From assembly GCF_001675285.1 (NCBI RefSeq), contig NZ_LSGQ01000001.1, positions 554,928 to 618,927 on the forward strand: a stretch of DNA of 64,000 nt. The letters run 5' to 3'. A program made the translations under genes and the position numbers. The notes beneath the pieces are model-generated. The model was not told where the DNA came from. It saw only the letters and a program-made list of their open reading frames with translations, and searched no databases. Position 1 is the stretch's first letter; every line of letters starts with the position of its first letter. Shown in pieces: positions 25,847 to 34,242 of the stretch. Source of the DNA: Elizabethkingia miricola. GTDB lineage: Bacteria > Bacteroidota > Bacteroidia > Flavobacteriales > Weeksellaceae.

Positions 25847-26674
25847 TTATTGATTTTGAGCATCTCTCGCACATCTGAAACCAAGATTGTTAATGGTATA
25901 ATCGGCTTTTACACTGCCCCGGAGTGCAAACCGTATAAAGGCAGCATAGTTCTTAAGGTCCGATGAAGTAACCGAAGCTCCGGCACAGAAAAGAGTTTCA
26001 TTGGTTGTATTATCTTTTCGGGATTCTCCCGACATCATAACCGAACTGAAATCTTCTGTCCATTCCCATATAGTTCCAAACAAATCATATACTCCCCATA
26101 TATTGGGTTTTGATTGTTTTACAGGTTGCTTATACATCAGCTTCTGCTGGTAAAGTTTGAGTATACGCTGTGTAAATTCCAGTGTGGCGGCAGCATTTTT
26201 GTTGTTTTCGTCTGCACGGGCAACATATTCCCATTCATCTACTGTCGGAAGCCTTTTTCCTACACTTTCAGCATAGGCTTTTGCAGCAAACCACGATACG
26301 CAGGTTACGGGAGCTTCCGGGCTTACATCATTCGGGATCTTATAATCTCCTTTCCAATGCTTCAGATAAGCGGAATCTGCAAATAACCGAAGTACTTTAC
26401 TCTTTGTCCATTGAGGATTAGCTTTCAGAAAAGTCAGAAACTCTGCGTTGGTTACGGCAGTCTCATCAAGATAAAAGGTCTTTACTTTTACCAGGCTATC
26501 GGTTTCTTTTCCTACAAATGGTTTATAGCTTCCACCCTCTATTTTCAGCATTTTTTTAGTATCTGCAACCGGCATGAGTATGCGGGAAACAGGTTTCGGT
26601 TGTTTTTGATCTTGTTTCTCGGAACAGGAAATACTAAAGAATATAACCAATATGTATATTAAATTTCGCATCAT
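25847..26674 (-). CDS. SUMF1/formylglycine-generating-enzyme-like lipoprotein
   Basis: 275 residues. Lipobox near Cys17 (FSISC), then an FGE-sulfatase domain (about 45-272) with PVTCVSWFAAKAYAESVGKRLPT (interrupted here), DEWEYVARA, GNVWEW-like GTIWEWTEDF and the terminal GFRCAR. The paired copper-binding cysteines of active FGE do not appear in the usual positions (RFALRGSVKADYTINNLGFRC has no Cys upstream of the final one). It is therefore probably a non-catalytic ligand- or partner-binding member. It sits between nirK and SCO, suggesting a NirK maturation or electron-transfer accessory (inference). Confidence 0.85.
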   Translation of the reverse strand: MMRNLIYILVIFFSISCSEKQDQKQPKPVSRILMPVADTKKMLKIEGGSYKPFVGKETDSLVKVKTFYLDETAVTNAEFLTFLKANPQWTKSKVLRLFADSAYLKHWKGDYKIPNDVSPEAPVTCVSWFAAKAYAESVGKRLPTVDEWEYVARADENNKNAAATLEFTQRILKLYQQKLMYKQPVKQSKPNIWGVYDLFGTIWEWTEDFSSVMMSGESRKDNTTNETLFCAGASVTSSDLKNYAAFIRFALRGSVKADYTINNLGFRCARDAQNQ

Positions 26675-26707
26675 GTGATTCCGACTTTTGCCGACTGACT
26701 TCTGTAA

Positions 26708-27742
26708 TTAATTATTCTTTTTGTATACTTTAGGATTATCATCACCCACTACCTTAATCTTACCAAGTGCACCTTTATTAAAAGCTCTGAAAATAGCATG
26801 GTCTACAATCACATATTCCCCAGGAACTGTTGCTTTAAATTCTACAATTGAAGCTCCGCCGGGAGGGATTACTGTAGTCTGAACATTTTCATTGATTTTA
26901 CTGCCTCCTTCTATATAGACTTTATCGAAAATTTCACCGATGATATGAAAAGATGAAGTCAGATTAGGACCTCCGTTTCCTACAAAGAATCTTACATTTT
27001 CACCAACCTTTACTTTCAGTTCATTATCTCCCAGAAGTGCTCCTGTTTTACCATTGAAAACCACATATTCAGGATGTTCTGCAATTGCTTTATCCATATC
27101 AAATTCCTGAAGACCTTTGTCTCCGTATTTACCTTTGGTATAGAAATCTCCCTGCATTATATAGAACTCTTTATCTACTTTAGGCAATCCACCTTCCGGT
27201 TCTATAAGAATTAATCCATACATCCCATTAGCGATATGCATTCCCACCGGAGCGGTCGCACAGTGGTATACGTACAGACCTGGATTTAAGGCTTTGAAGT
27301 TAAATACCGCTTCCTTTCCCGGAGCTACAAAAGTAGCTTCTGCACCGCCACCAGGGCCATTTACAGCATGAAGGTCTATATTATGCGGGAATGTACTGTT
27401 TTCATTATTCTTCAAATGAAATTCAATTTCGTCACCCACTCTTGCCCTGATAAAGCTTCCCGGAACTGTTCCGCCAAAAGTCCAGAAGTTATATTGGGTT
27501 CCGTCTGCCAATTCACCTGTTTTTTCTATAGTTTCCAGACGTACAATCAGCTTTTTTGCGGCTCTGTTTCCTATTGGTTCAGGCACCATTGGAGGTGATG
27601 TCAGTTTGGCTTCTTCTGCATTTCCCTGAACAGTAATACCTTCAGTACTTCCGGATTGTGAAGCTTCAGAAGCGTTTTGTTTACAAGCATTCAAAGTGAA
27701 AATTGCAGACAAAACAACAGCAAGCATAATAGAATTTTTCAT
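26708..27742 (-). CDS. nirK: Copper-containing nitrite reductase
   Basis: 344 residues from the Met at 27742 ([20 protein letters not shown]), which gives a lipoprotein-like signal; the longer frame adds 19 basic residues. Two cupredoxin domains. Type-1 copper ligands are His in FPHNIDLHA, Cys and His in [11 protein letters not shown], and Met. Type-2 copper ligands are the His in DLHA, the His of YHC and the His in SSFHIIGE. The catalytic Asp in NIDLH and His in VIVDHA are present. Reduces nitrite to NO in the periplasm. The ATAPVGMH spacing marks the class II-like loop. First of the four nitrite genes, 23 bases after the methyltransferase. Confidence 0.96.
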   Translation of the reverse strand: MKNSIMLAVVLSAIFTLNACKQNASEASQSGSTEGITVQGNAEEAKLTSPPMVPEPIGNRAAKKLIVRLETIEKTGELADGTQYNFWTFGGTVPGSFIRARVGDEIEFHLKNNENSTFPHNIDLHAVNGPGGGAEATFVAPGKEAVFNFKALNPGLYVYHCATAPVGMHIANGMYGLILIEPEGGLPKVDKEFYIMQGDFYTKGKYGDKGLQEFDMDKAIAEHPEYVVFNGKTGALLGDNELKVKVGENVRFFVGNGGPNLTSSFHIIGEIFDKVYIEGGSKINENVQTTVIPPGGASIVEFKATVPGEYVIVDHAIFRAFNKGALGKIKVVGDDNPKVYKKNN

Positions 27743-27765
27743 GTGTTTACTTTTATATTTTACTT

Positions 27766-28542
27766 CTAATCTTTTCTGGCAATAATTATTACCGCACACA
27801 GGTTTTTGTTGTATTTGGTAAAAATGTTTTTCATCCTCAAAACCCTTTCTCTAATCCCCGGATGTAAAACCATATTCTTAGCAATGTTCAGGAACCCTAA
27901 AAAACCCTCGTCACTTATTATTCGTTTAGGTTCCAGAAGATGCATAGGTGCAGTCTCAATATTCAGTATACTAAAACCTTCTTTTTCCAATACCTTTTTC
28001 CATTCATCCGGAGTAAGAGGTCTGGCATTTACTTTTATAACTTCTGCCAGCTCCCGTTGGATGTGAGCTTTTACACTTTCATCCAATGCTTCCGGCATTA
28101 GCGCCAGCTCGTGTATAGCATAAAGACCTCCTGGATTCAGAATACGATAAGCTTCTTTTACAATCTCAGATTTTCTATGATCTGCCTGCATGGTAAGTAT
28201 CGCTTCTCCCAAAACTTTAGTCTGACTATTATCATTCAGCCTTGTTTGTGCAGCATGATCATTCTGAAATACAGCTTTGGTTTCAGAAAATTTTCTTTTC
28301 AAGAATTCTACAGCTTCTTCATCTGCATCAATTCCGGTATATGCCTCAGGCTGATATTCCATTATTTTGCCTGCTGTAAAGCCAAGCCCCGGTGCAAACT
28401 CTGTTACCAGATCTTCTTTATTGATAGCCAGTAATTCCAGCATTTTCAGGGTTAAATCTTTTCCTCCGGGACGAAGCACTTTTTTACCAATTTTTGCCAA
28501 AAGCCAATGTCCCGACATTTTTTCTATACTTCCCGTTCTCAT
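27766..28542 (-). CDS. Class I SAM-dependent methyltransferase
   Basis: 258 residues, Rossmann methyltransferase with motif [12 protein letters not shown] (about 48-58), acidic motif TGIDAD and post-motif [12 protein letters not shown] (about 136-147). Overlaps the membrane-protein gene by 4 bases and precedes nirK by 23 bases. Similar methyltransferases accompany nirK clusters in Bacteroidota, but the substrate is not known to me. Confidence 0.85.
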   Translation of the reverse strand: MRTGSIEKMSGHWLLAKIGKKVLRPGGKDLTLKMLELLAINKEDLVTEFAPGLGFTAGKIMEYQPEAYTGIDADEEAVEFLKRKFSETKAVFQNDHAAQTRLNDNSQTKVLGEAILTMQADHRKSEIVKEAYRILNPGGLYAIHELALMPEALDESVKAHIQRELAEVIKVNARPLTPDEWKKVLEKEGFSILNIETAPMHLLEPKRIISDEGFLGFLNIAKNMVLHPGIRERVLRMKNIFTKYNKNLCAVIIIARKD

Positions 28543-28985
28543 TTTTTTATCTTTTTTAGCTGAAGAAATATTCCTCCAGCAATTAATATTAATTTTCCAA
28601 CCTCAGCATATATAAAGTAGTCATGTAAAGAAGTTGGCTGTACTGATTTTCCACCTGCCAACATATCTGCCCTTGCATCCAGAACAGGTAACATCCAGAA
28701 TTTTTCGAGTAATAAAAGAATAACCAGCAGTATATAAGAGATTATAATTCCGACAGTCAAATATTTTTTTACCAGTAAAAAGTTCAAAGCAATCACTCCT
28801 GTCAGGAATAATTGGATATTGGTGGAAATTCCAAACATTAGTTTACCCAGCTCCAATGCCACAGACAGCATCATTCCCGGAACCTGGAATTTTAAAGGTG
28901 TTTCCAGAAAACTGATACTCAGCATTAGTCCCAGCCAAAAGCATAAAACTGCAAAAACAAACGGATATCTGATTTGTATTTTCAT
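28539..28985 (-). CDS. Four-helix membrane protein, first gene of the nirK operon
   Basis: 148 residues with predicted membrane helices at about 7-25, 50-70, 72-95 and 125-142, and a short loop rich in Asp/Ala before the last helix. Resembles DUF4149-type small integral membrane proteins, but I cannot assign a family. It heads the operon behind a copy of the shared palindrome (28994-29019), so its expression follows NO or nitrite control. Role unknown. Confidence 0.7.
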   Translation of the reverse strand: MKIQIRYPFVFAVLCFWLGLMLSISFLETPLKFQVPGMMLSVALELGKLMFGISTNIQLFLTGVIALNFLLVKKYLTVGIIISYILLVILLLLEKFWMLPVLDARADMLAGGKSVQPTSLHDYFIYAEVGKLILIAGGIFLQLKKIKK

Positions 28986-28993
28986 ATTAAAAG

Positions 28994-29019
28994 AATTAAA
29001 TACCTTTTTATCTTTTATT
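28994..29019 (-). promoter_or_regulatory. Palindromic operator, candidate NsrR/Rrf2 site before the nirK operon
   Basis: Minus-strand arms AATAAAAGA and TATTTAATT with an 8-base spacer identical to that of the ric site. 28998-29036 matches 24755-24793 with a single mismatch. It lies 8 bases before the start codon of the membrane-protein gene. Confidence 0.65.
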
Positions 29020-29034
29020 ATTTTAAATTTTTTT

Positions 29035-29466
29035 TTATCTCCTCAAGAAAGTTTCATGAGCATCCAGTTTATTGATGAACTCACCTATCTTAGCATTTTC
29101 CAGCATTTCTTTCAGATTTTTACGGATATGTTTAAACTCATTATGTACCGGACAAGGGTGAGACTCGGAGCATTCTTTAAGCCCCAAAGCACATCCATTG
29201 AAAATCCTGTCCCCATCCATTGTCTTTACAATATCCGCTATTGGTCTGTTCAGATTATAATCGTCCAGATAAAATCCACCTGTAGGTCCTTTTGCAGATT
29301 GTACTAAACCTTTTCTGCTGAGATCCTGCAATATCTTGGCAATGAAATGTTCCGGTGAATCAATACCTTTTGCAATATCTTTAATACCAATCCTGCTACC
29401 GTCCTTTGTCTGCTGGGCGATAAAAATCAGGGCACGGATAGCATATTCACAAGTTTTTGAAAACAT
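29035..29466 (-). CDS. Rrf2-family Fe-S regulator, NsrR-like
   Basis: 143 residues. N-terminal winged HTH (MFSKTCEYAIRALIFIA..., GGFYL wing near 64-67) and three C-terminal cysteines C92, C99 and C105 in the cluster-binding loop. The spacing is Cys-x6-Cys-x5-Cys; NsrR has x4/x5 and IscR x5/x5, so this is a slight variant. The neighbourhood (nirK, norZ, RIC) supports NO sensing as in NsrR. Its promoter contains the perfect version of the palindrome shared with the other two promoters, implying autoregulation. Confidence 0.9.
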   Translation of the reverse strand: MFSKTCEYAIRALIFIAQQTKDGSRIGIKDIAKGIDSPEHFIAKILQDLSRKGLVQSAKGPTGGFYLDDYNLNRPIADIVKTMDGDRIFNGCALGLKECSESHPCPVHNEFKHIRKNLKEMLENAKIGEFINKLDAHETFLRR

Positions 29467-29485
29467 TTCTGTACTTTTTCTATGA

Positions 29486-29493
29486 CAAATGTA
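29486..29493 (-). promoter_or_regulatory. -7 box of the Rrf2 regulator gene
   Basis: Minus-strand TACATTTG, an exact TANNTTTG match 20 bases before the ATG. The palindrome at 29507-29532 covers the expected -33 position. Confidence 0.6.
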
Positions 29494-29506
29494 CAGTAAA
29501 AAGATT

Positions 29507-29532
29507 AATAAAAGATAAAAAACTCTTTTATT
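29507..29532. promoter_or_regulatory. Perfect palindromic operator before the Rrf2 regulator gene
   Basis: AATAAAAGA, 8-base spacer TAAAAAAC, TCTTTTATT: two perfectly complementary 9-base arms. Overlaps the -33 region of the regulator promoter, a repressor position. Confidence 0.7.
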
Positions 29533-29591
29533 TTAATATGATTTTTTTCAGCCGTATTCAGACTGCCTTTAGAAAGCAGGTTTATTAATTA

Positions 29592-30479
29592 TTATTTAGT
29601 AAGAAAAGCTTGTCTTACCGGAAGACCTCTCCAACTTTCCGGCACTCTTAATCCTAACAGCCATGCAATAGTAGCTCCGGTATCGTAAGTAATAATTGTA
29701 TTCTTCAGTTCCTGATTTTTCTTTACGCCCCTACCATAAACAACCCATGGAATCAGAACCTCATCCAATGACTTTCCACCATGCCCTTTGTCCTTACCAC
29801 CATGATCGGCTGTTACAATAATAACAGTTTCGTTGGCAATACCTGCATCTTTAACAGCCTGTACAATCTTTCCAATACGTGCATCTACCTTTTTTAATTC
29901 TTCATAATAAGCAGGAGTACGGTGTCCTATATTATGCCCTACTCCGTCCGGCTGATCTAAATGTACAAATGTTAATGTCGGTTTCTTTGTTTTAATAACT
30001 TCTACAGCAGACTCTGTACAGAAATCGTCATTGTCTTTTGCAGGAATTCTTATATCTGTTGTTCCTTTCTGAACCAACGGATCAATCCCTTGCCAACTGT
30101 ATATCAATGCTGTTATCAAAGAAGGTTTCTGCTCTTTTAGTATACTGAAAATGGAAGGAAACATTCCTTCTTTTGTAAGATCTGAGGAAGGAATCTCCGG
30201 AACTGCACTATTCCATTCGGTATAGCCATGCAATGTAGGTCCTGCTCCCATAATCATAGACGCCCAATTAACAGCACTGGACGAAGGCAGCACAGAACGT
30301 GCTTTTAATGACCAGGAGCCTTCTTTCATTAAATTTTTAAGATTAGGCATATCGGCTTCCGGCAAAGCATAAGCACCAAAGCCATCGCATCCGATAAGAA
30401 CTACATGTTTTACTTTTTGTTGTGCATACACTGTTAGTGCAATGAAAAGACTCATCAGCATCAGAACAGATTTTCTCAT
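29592..30479 (-). CDS. Secreted alkaline-phosphatase-superfamily phosphodiesterase (NPP type)
   Basis: 295 residues from the Met at 30479 (MRKSVLMLMSLFIALTVYAQ, clear signal peptide); the longer frame adds 12 residues. Metal-binding motifs: GCDGFGAYALP (Asp), nucleophile region LPSSSAVNWASMI (Ser rather than the usual Thr), HLDQPDGVGH, TADHGGKDKGHGG (Asp/His). Type I phosphodiesterase/nucleotide pyrophosphatase family, acting in periplasm or outside. Many Bacteroidota have such enzymes for phosphate scavenging. Monocistronic here. Confidence 0.9.
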   Translation of the reverse strand: MRKSVLMLMSLFIALTVYAQQKVKHVVLIGCDGFGAYALPEADMPNLKNLMKEGSWSLKARSVLPSSSAVNWASMIMGAGPTLHGYTEWNSAVPEIPSSDLTKEGMFPSIFSILKEQKPSLITALIYSWQGIDPLVQKGTTDIRIPAKDNDDFCTESAVEVIKTKKPTLTFVHLDQPDGVGHNIGHRTPAYYEELKKVDARIGKIVQAVKDAGIANETVIIVTADHGGKDKGHGGKSLDEVLIPWVVYGRGVKKNQELKNTIITYDTGATIAWLLGLRVPESWRGLPVRQAFLTK

Positions 30480-30610
30480 GATAATTATTTTAATGGTTAT
30501 TGACCAAAGATACACAAACTATGAGAGTTATATGGAAATCCTGTATTATTAAGAGTTAACATAATCTAAAAATTCACAACATTCTTTATTTAAATATTAT
30601 ATTTACAATT

Positions 30611-30643
30611 AAACCTTATAGGTTTGTGAAACCTATAAGGTTT
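30611..30643. repeat. 33-bp palindromic repeat, left copy, flanking an orphan ORF
   Basis: AAACCTTATAGGTTT, loop GTG, AAACCTATAAGGTTT: a 15-bp perfect stem, then TTTTTAT. Its twin at 31018-31050 has the same stem but the complementary loop CAC. Reads as a terminator in the plus direction. Confidence 0.8.
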
Positions 30644-30660
30644 TTATATTATAATATTCC

Positions 30661-31014
30661 ATGGATATAACAACTAAAATTGTAGATCTCTTTTCAGGAG
30701 AAAACTCATTAATAAGTACTAATGTTGAAGAAATAAAACTTGAAAAAGATGAATTTGGTGAATTACAAATACACATTTCAATAAGTAATTTTTCTAAAAA
30801 AAGTAAATTCTTCAGGGTTCATTTATTATTTACTAAAATCGTTGAGTTTCAGTTCTATTATAATTCTAATTATTCTTTTTATAATATAGAAAACTACAAA
30901 TTACTTCATATTGAGGATCAGGTTTATTTAAGTCTTGATCCTGATGAGCATTTGGAATCTAAATCTGATAAAGATTTAGATTTTATACTTGCCAAAAATG
31001 TTCTACTATTGTAG
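30661..31014 (+). CDS. Orphan 117-residue protein, AT-rich, bracketed by palindromes
   Basis: No family recognised by motif. It has alternating charged and aromatic beta-like segments (NFSKKSKFFRVHLLF, IVEFQFYYNSNYSFY) and an acidic C-terminal part (SLDPDEHLESKSDKDLDF). No signal peptide or membrane helix. The segment is clearly more AT-rich than its neighbours. It starts 17 bases after one 33-bp palindrome and stops 3 bases before the second. Size and composition resemble small immunity-like or cassette proteins, but that is only an impression. Confidence 0.6.
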   Translation: MDITTKIVDLFSGENSLISTNVEEIKLEKDEFGELQIHISISNFSKKSKFFRVHLLFTKIVEFQFYYNSNYSFYNIENYKLLHIEDQVYLSLDPDEHLESKSDKDLDFILAKNVLLL

Positions 31015-31017
31015 CAT

Positions 31018-31050
31018 AAACCTTATAGGTTTCACAAACCTATAAGGTTT
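31018..31050. repeat. 33-bp palindromic repeat, right copy
   Basis: Same 15-bp stem as 30611-30643 with loop CAC, followed by TTTTTATG; the following flank TTTTTATRTTATAA is also shared with the left copy. Serves as terminator for the orphan ORF. Confidence 0.8.
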
Positions 31051-31105
31051 TTATGTTATAAAAAATCCTGCTAAAATATTGAATCTTGCCAAAGCAATAA
31101 TTAAT

Positions 31106-32374
31106 TTATAATATATCCAGAGCCTCTAAAACAGCCTGATAAATTTCTTCTAAATCTTCTTTAGTAGTACAGTAAGGAGGCACCAGATAAATTATATTTC
31201 CTAACGGGCGCATTAGTATACCGCGCTGCAAGAAATAAGGATATAATATTTCGTGCATATCACTGAAATAGGAAGTCTCCTCATTTATTTTCCATTCCAT
31301 GGCAAAGATTGTCCCTGTCTGACGTACCTCTTTTACTTTTGGATGTTTTTTTAATACTTCTCCAAATTCCTTATGCTGTTTGACAATACGTTCTATATTC
31401 CGCTGCGTATCTTTTAACAGCAATAGGTCCAGACTGGCGAGTGCTGCTGCACAGGCTAAAGGGCTTGCCGTAAATGAATGTCCGTGAAATAATGCTTTTG
31501 TTTTATCGTCTGAATAAAAAGCATTATATATTTCTCCTGTACAGGTCGTTATCCCTAAAGGAAGTGTTCCGCCTGTAAGCCCTTTTGAGAAACACATGAT
31601 ATCTGGAATTTCCGACAGATGATCAACAGCAAATAATTTTCCTGTACGTCCAAAACCTACAAATATTTCATCCTGTATCAACAAAATTTCTTTGGATTTA
31701 CAAAACTGCATCAATTCTGAAAGGGTTTCTGCTTCATGCATCAACATTCCACCTGCTCCCTGCACCAAAGGTTCATATACAAAGCACGCTGCTTCCCTTG
31801 CATGCAGATCTATATAAGATTTTATTTCTTTCAGATTTTCTTTTGTTGGAACGTCTATAAATAAAACTTCAAAAAGTTGTTCTCCAAAAGGATTTGTCCA
31901 CAACCCGCGTCCGCTTACCGACATAGCCCCGAAAGTGTCACCATGATAGCCATTTCTGAAAGCAAAAATTTTATTCTTTTTTTCACCGCGGTTATAGTGG
32001 AATTGCAGGCACATTTTCAGAGCAACTTCTATTGCTGTGGAACCATTATCTGTATAAAATACTTTCTCCTGGTTATCCGGAAGCAATGTCAGAAGTCTTT
32101 CTGATAATTCAATAGCATTTGGATGGGTAAAGCCAGCAAAAATAACCTGCTCCAAAGTTTGCAACTGCTCGGATACTTTTGCAGCGATATAAGGATGTGC
32201 ATGCCCATGAAGAGTTACCCACCAAGAAGATACAGCATCTATATATCTCTTCCCGTCCGCATCATAAATATAGGAACCTTCACCTCTTACTATGGGAATA
32301 TGGCTGGCTGTTTTCATTTGGGTATAAGGATGCCAGTTCACCTTACGATCCCGGTCTGTTAATTCTTGCTGCAT
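31106..32374 (-). CDS. bioA: Adenosylmethionine-8-amino-7-oxononanoate aminotransferase
   Basis: 422-residue class III aminotransferase. PLP-lysine in [14 protein letters not shown] (near 275), aspartate in [14 protein letters not shown], BioA-typical N-terminus [10 protein letters not shown] and [13 protein letters not shown]. Converts KAPA to DAPA using SAM as amino donor. Last gene of the biotin operon; overlaps bioB by 16 bases. Confidence 0.97.
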   Translation of the reverse strand: MQQELTDRDRKVNWHPYTQMKTASHIPIVRGEGSYIYDADGKRYIDAVSSWWVTLHGHAHPYIAAKVSEQLQTLEQVIFAGFTHPNAIELSERLLTLLPDNQEKVFYTDNGSTAIEVALKMCLQFHYNRGEKKNKIFAFRNGYHGDTFGAMSVSGRGLWTNPFGEQLFEVLFIDVPTKENLKEIKSYIDLHAREAACFVYEPLVQGAGGMLMHEAETLSELMQFCKSKEILLIQDEIFVGFGRTGKLFAVDHLSEIPDIMCFSKGLTGGTLPLGITTCTGEIYNAFYSDDKTKALFHGHSFTASPLACAAALASLDLLLLKDTQRNIERIVKQHKEFGEVLKKHPKVKEVRQTGTIFAMEWKINEETSYFSDMHEILYPYFLQRGILMRPLGNIIYLVPPYCTTKEDLEEIYQAVLEALDIL

Positions 32375-33354
32375 GTCGTTTCTTTTTCTCGTACCATTGG
32401 TTTCAGTCCTAAATTCAGAAGCATCTGCATATCTTCCGATACGCCCGGATTAGGAGTTACCAACAAAGTTTCACGTTCGCCGGTAAAAATAGAATTAGCA
32501 CCGGCCATAAAGCACCATGCCTGCTCGGCTTCTGTCATTTCTATACGTCCGGCACTAAGGCGCACCATAGAAGCAGGCATCGCAATACGGGCTGTAGCTA
32601 TCATTCTTACCATTTCCCATATATCCACTTTTGGATTATTTTCCAATGGTGTTCCTTTTACTCTTGCCAAAGCATTTACAGGAACCGACTCGGGATGTAT
32701 CTCCATATTAGCCAAAGTTCTCAGCATTGCCACGCGGTCTCCATGAGTTTCCCCTAAGCCGATAATACCACCGGAGCATACCGTAATTCCTGCTTTTCTC
32801 ACATTGTTTATCGTATTGATACGGTTATCAAATTTTCGTGTGGAAATAATCTCATCGTAATATTCCTCCGAGGTATCCAGATTATGATTGTAAGCATATA
32901 GACCTGCTTCCTGTAGTCTTTTAGCCTGTGACTCACTAAGCATTCCTAAAGTACAGCAAACTTCCAATCCCAGATTGTTCACCCCTTTTACCATATCTAT
33001 AATACGGTCGAAATCTCTGTTATCTCTAACTTCTCGCCATGCAGCTGCCATGCAGAAACGGGAAGCTCCTCTTTCTTTTGCTTTTTGTGCATGGGCCATT
33101 ACAGTTGCTGTAGGCAAAAGTGCCTGCACTTTAATATCTGTATGATATCGCGCTGCCTGTCCACAATAAGAACAATCCTCAGGACAGCCCCCTGTTTTTA
33201 CTGACAGCAATGTTGATATCTGTACCTCATCTGCTTTATGCCATTCACGATGTACTGTTGCAGCTTCATAAATAAGCTCCATTAATGGTTTATTATAAAT
33301 CTCCAGTAACTCTTCTTTTGTCCAGTCGTGACGCAATGTTCTTTCTTTAGCCAT
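32359..33354 (-). CDS. bioB: Biotin synthase
   Basis: 331-residue radical SAM enzyme with the [10 protein letters not shown] cluster motif (C-x3-C-x2-C) near residue 54. Conserved [20 protein letters not shown] and the C-terminal RLSAGR are present for the [2Fe-2S] site. Inserts sulfur into dethiobiotin. 57 bases after bioD. Confidence 0.98.
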   Translation of the reverse strand: MAKERTLRHDWTKEELLEIYNKPLMELIYEAATVHREWHKADEVQISTLLSVKTGGCPEDCSYCGQAARYHTDIKVQALLPTATVMAHAQKAKERGASRFCMAAAWREVRDNRDFDRIIDMVKGVNNLGLEVCCTLGMLSESQAKRLQEAGLYAYNHNLDTSEEYYDEIISTRKFDNRINTINNVRKAGITVCSGGIIGLGETHGDRVAMLRTLANMEIHPESVPVNALARVKGTPLENNPKVDIWEMVRMIATARIAMPASMVRLSAGRIEMTEAEQAWCFMAGANSIFTGERETLLVTPNPGVSEDMQMLLNLGLKPMVREKETTCSKN

Positions 33355-33411
33355 TTTGTTTGATTTTTACTTTTATTTTTTAATATCAGTATTTACCAGT
33401 ATTTGTTTCTT

Positions 33412-34032
33412 TTACTTTAAATTTCGCTGAATACTGTCAACCGCTTCCTGAATCGATACTCTCGTAATATTGTTGACCTCCGGTAACTCTATTATTCTTG
33501 AATTTTCCGGAATATGCTTCAGCAGGACTTCTCTGGTTTCCGGAACAAAATTTCCGTTGAAAACAATATAAGCAACTTCGATATTCCTTAATTTTAGTAC
33601 TTCCAGAGAAAGAAGTGTATGATTAATACAACCCAGATAATCTCTGACGACAAGAATAACCGGGATATTAAAATGTTCGATAAGGTCAATTATAAATTCC
33701 CTGTGGTTTAGCGGAACAAATAACCCTCCAGCACCTTCTACCAAAAGTATATTCTCTGTCACAGGTAACTGAAAATCATTAATCTTTATCTCTATTCCTT
33801 CCATGGCCGCAGACTGATGCGGAGATGCCGGATATTGCAAACGGAATCGCTCAGGATGTATTCTCAATTCATCACTGGTCAATTGCTTCACCAGCATACT
33901 ATCTGACTGATCCAGATCTCCGGACTGTACAGGTTTCCAGTAATCTGCCTGAAAATATTGCCTTAATATGGCGGAGGATACAGTTTTGCCAATACCAGTT
34001 CCTATTCCTGTTATAAAATATTTAGTATTCAT
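33412..34032 (-). CDS. bioD: Dethiobiotin synthetase
   Basis: 206 residues. P-loop GIGTGIGKT near 9-17, Mg-binding Asp and Glu region (LLVEGAGGLFVPL near 98-110). Carboxylates DAPA to dethiobiotin with ATP and CO2. A 210-base gap with a palindromic repeat separates it from bioF upstream. Confidence 0.96.
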   Translation of the reverse strand: MNTKYFITGIGTGIGKTVSSAILRQYFQADYWKPVQSGDLDQSDSMLVKQLTSDELRIHPERFRLQYPASPHQSAAMEGIEIKINDFQLPVTENILLVEGAGGLFVPLNHREFIIDLIEHFNIPVILVVRDYLGCINHTLLSLEVLKLRNIEVAYIVFNGNFVPETREVLLKHIPENSRIIELPEVNNITRVSIQEAVDSIQRNLK

Positions 34033-34054
34033 TCTGTTATTTTCTTGTTATTTT

Positions 34055-34197
34055 TTTCAACCACATAGACACATAGTTGTGTATCGTCATATCAAGGTAT
34101 CTTCGATACTGATATAGAATACATAGCTGATGTGCAAAATTCTCTATGCAAAACTTTATTCATCATTACTAAATCTATGTTTCCATGTGACTTGAAA
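34055..34197. repeat. MITE-like intergenic repeat between bioF and bioD
   Basis: Imperfect terminal inverted repeats, left CACATAGACACATAG (34062-34076) and right CTATGTTTCCATGTG (34175-34189), extended by TTTCAA/TTGAAA on the outside. An internal hairpin is at 34089-34115 (ATATCA..GTATC / GATAC..TGATAT). No reading frame. Similar CACATAG-type palindromes are familiar from Flavobacteriia intergenic regions. Confidence 0.6.
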
Positions 34198-34242
34198 CAG
34201 TCTTTTATCTCTTTTGTGGTCAAATTAACCTGTATATTACTT

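Noticed and set aside
25847..26674. Active sulfatase-modifying enzyme
   Set aside because: No sulfatase gene nearby and the catalytic cysteine pair is not visible; kept as an FGE-like fold only.
21252..29466. Complete denitrification cluster
   Set aside because: nirK and norZ are present, but no narG, napA or nosZ is found, so only nitrite-to-N2O steps are supported here.
34055..34197. Insertion sequence in the bio operon
   Set aside because: Only 143 bases with no transposase and imperfect ends; described as a MITE-like repeat.
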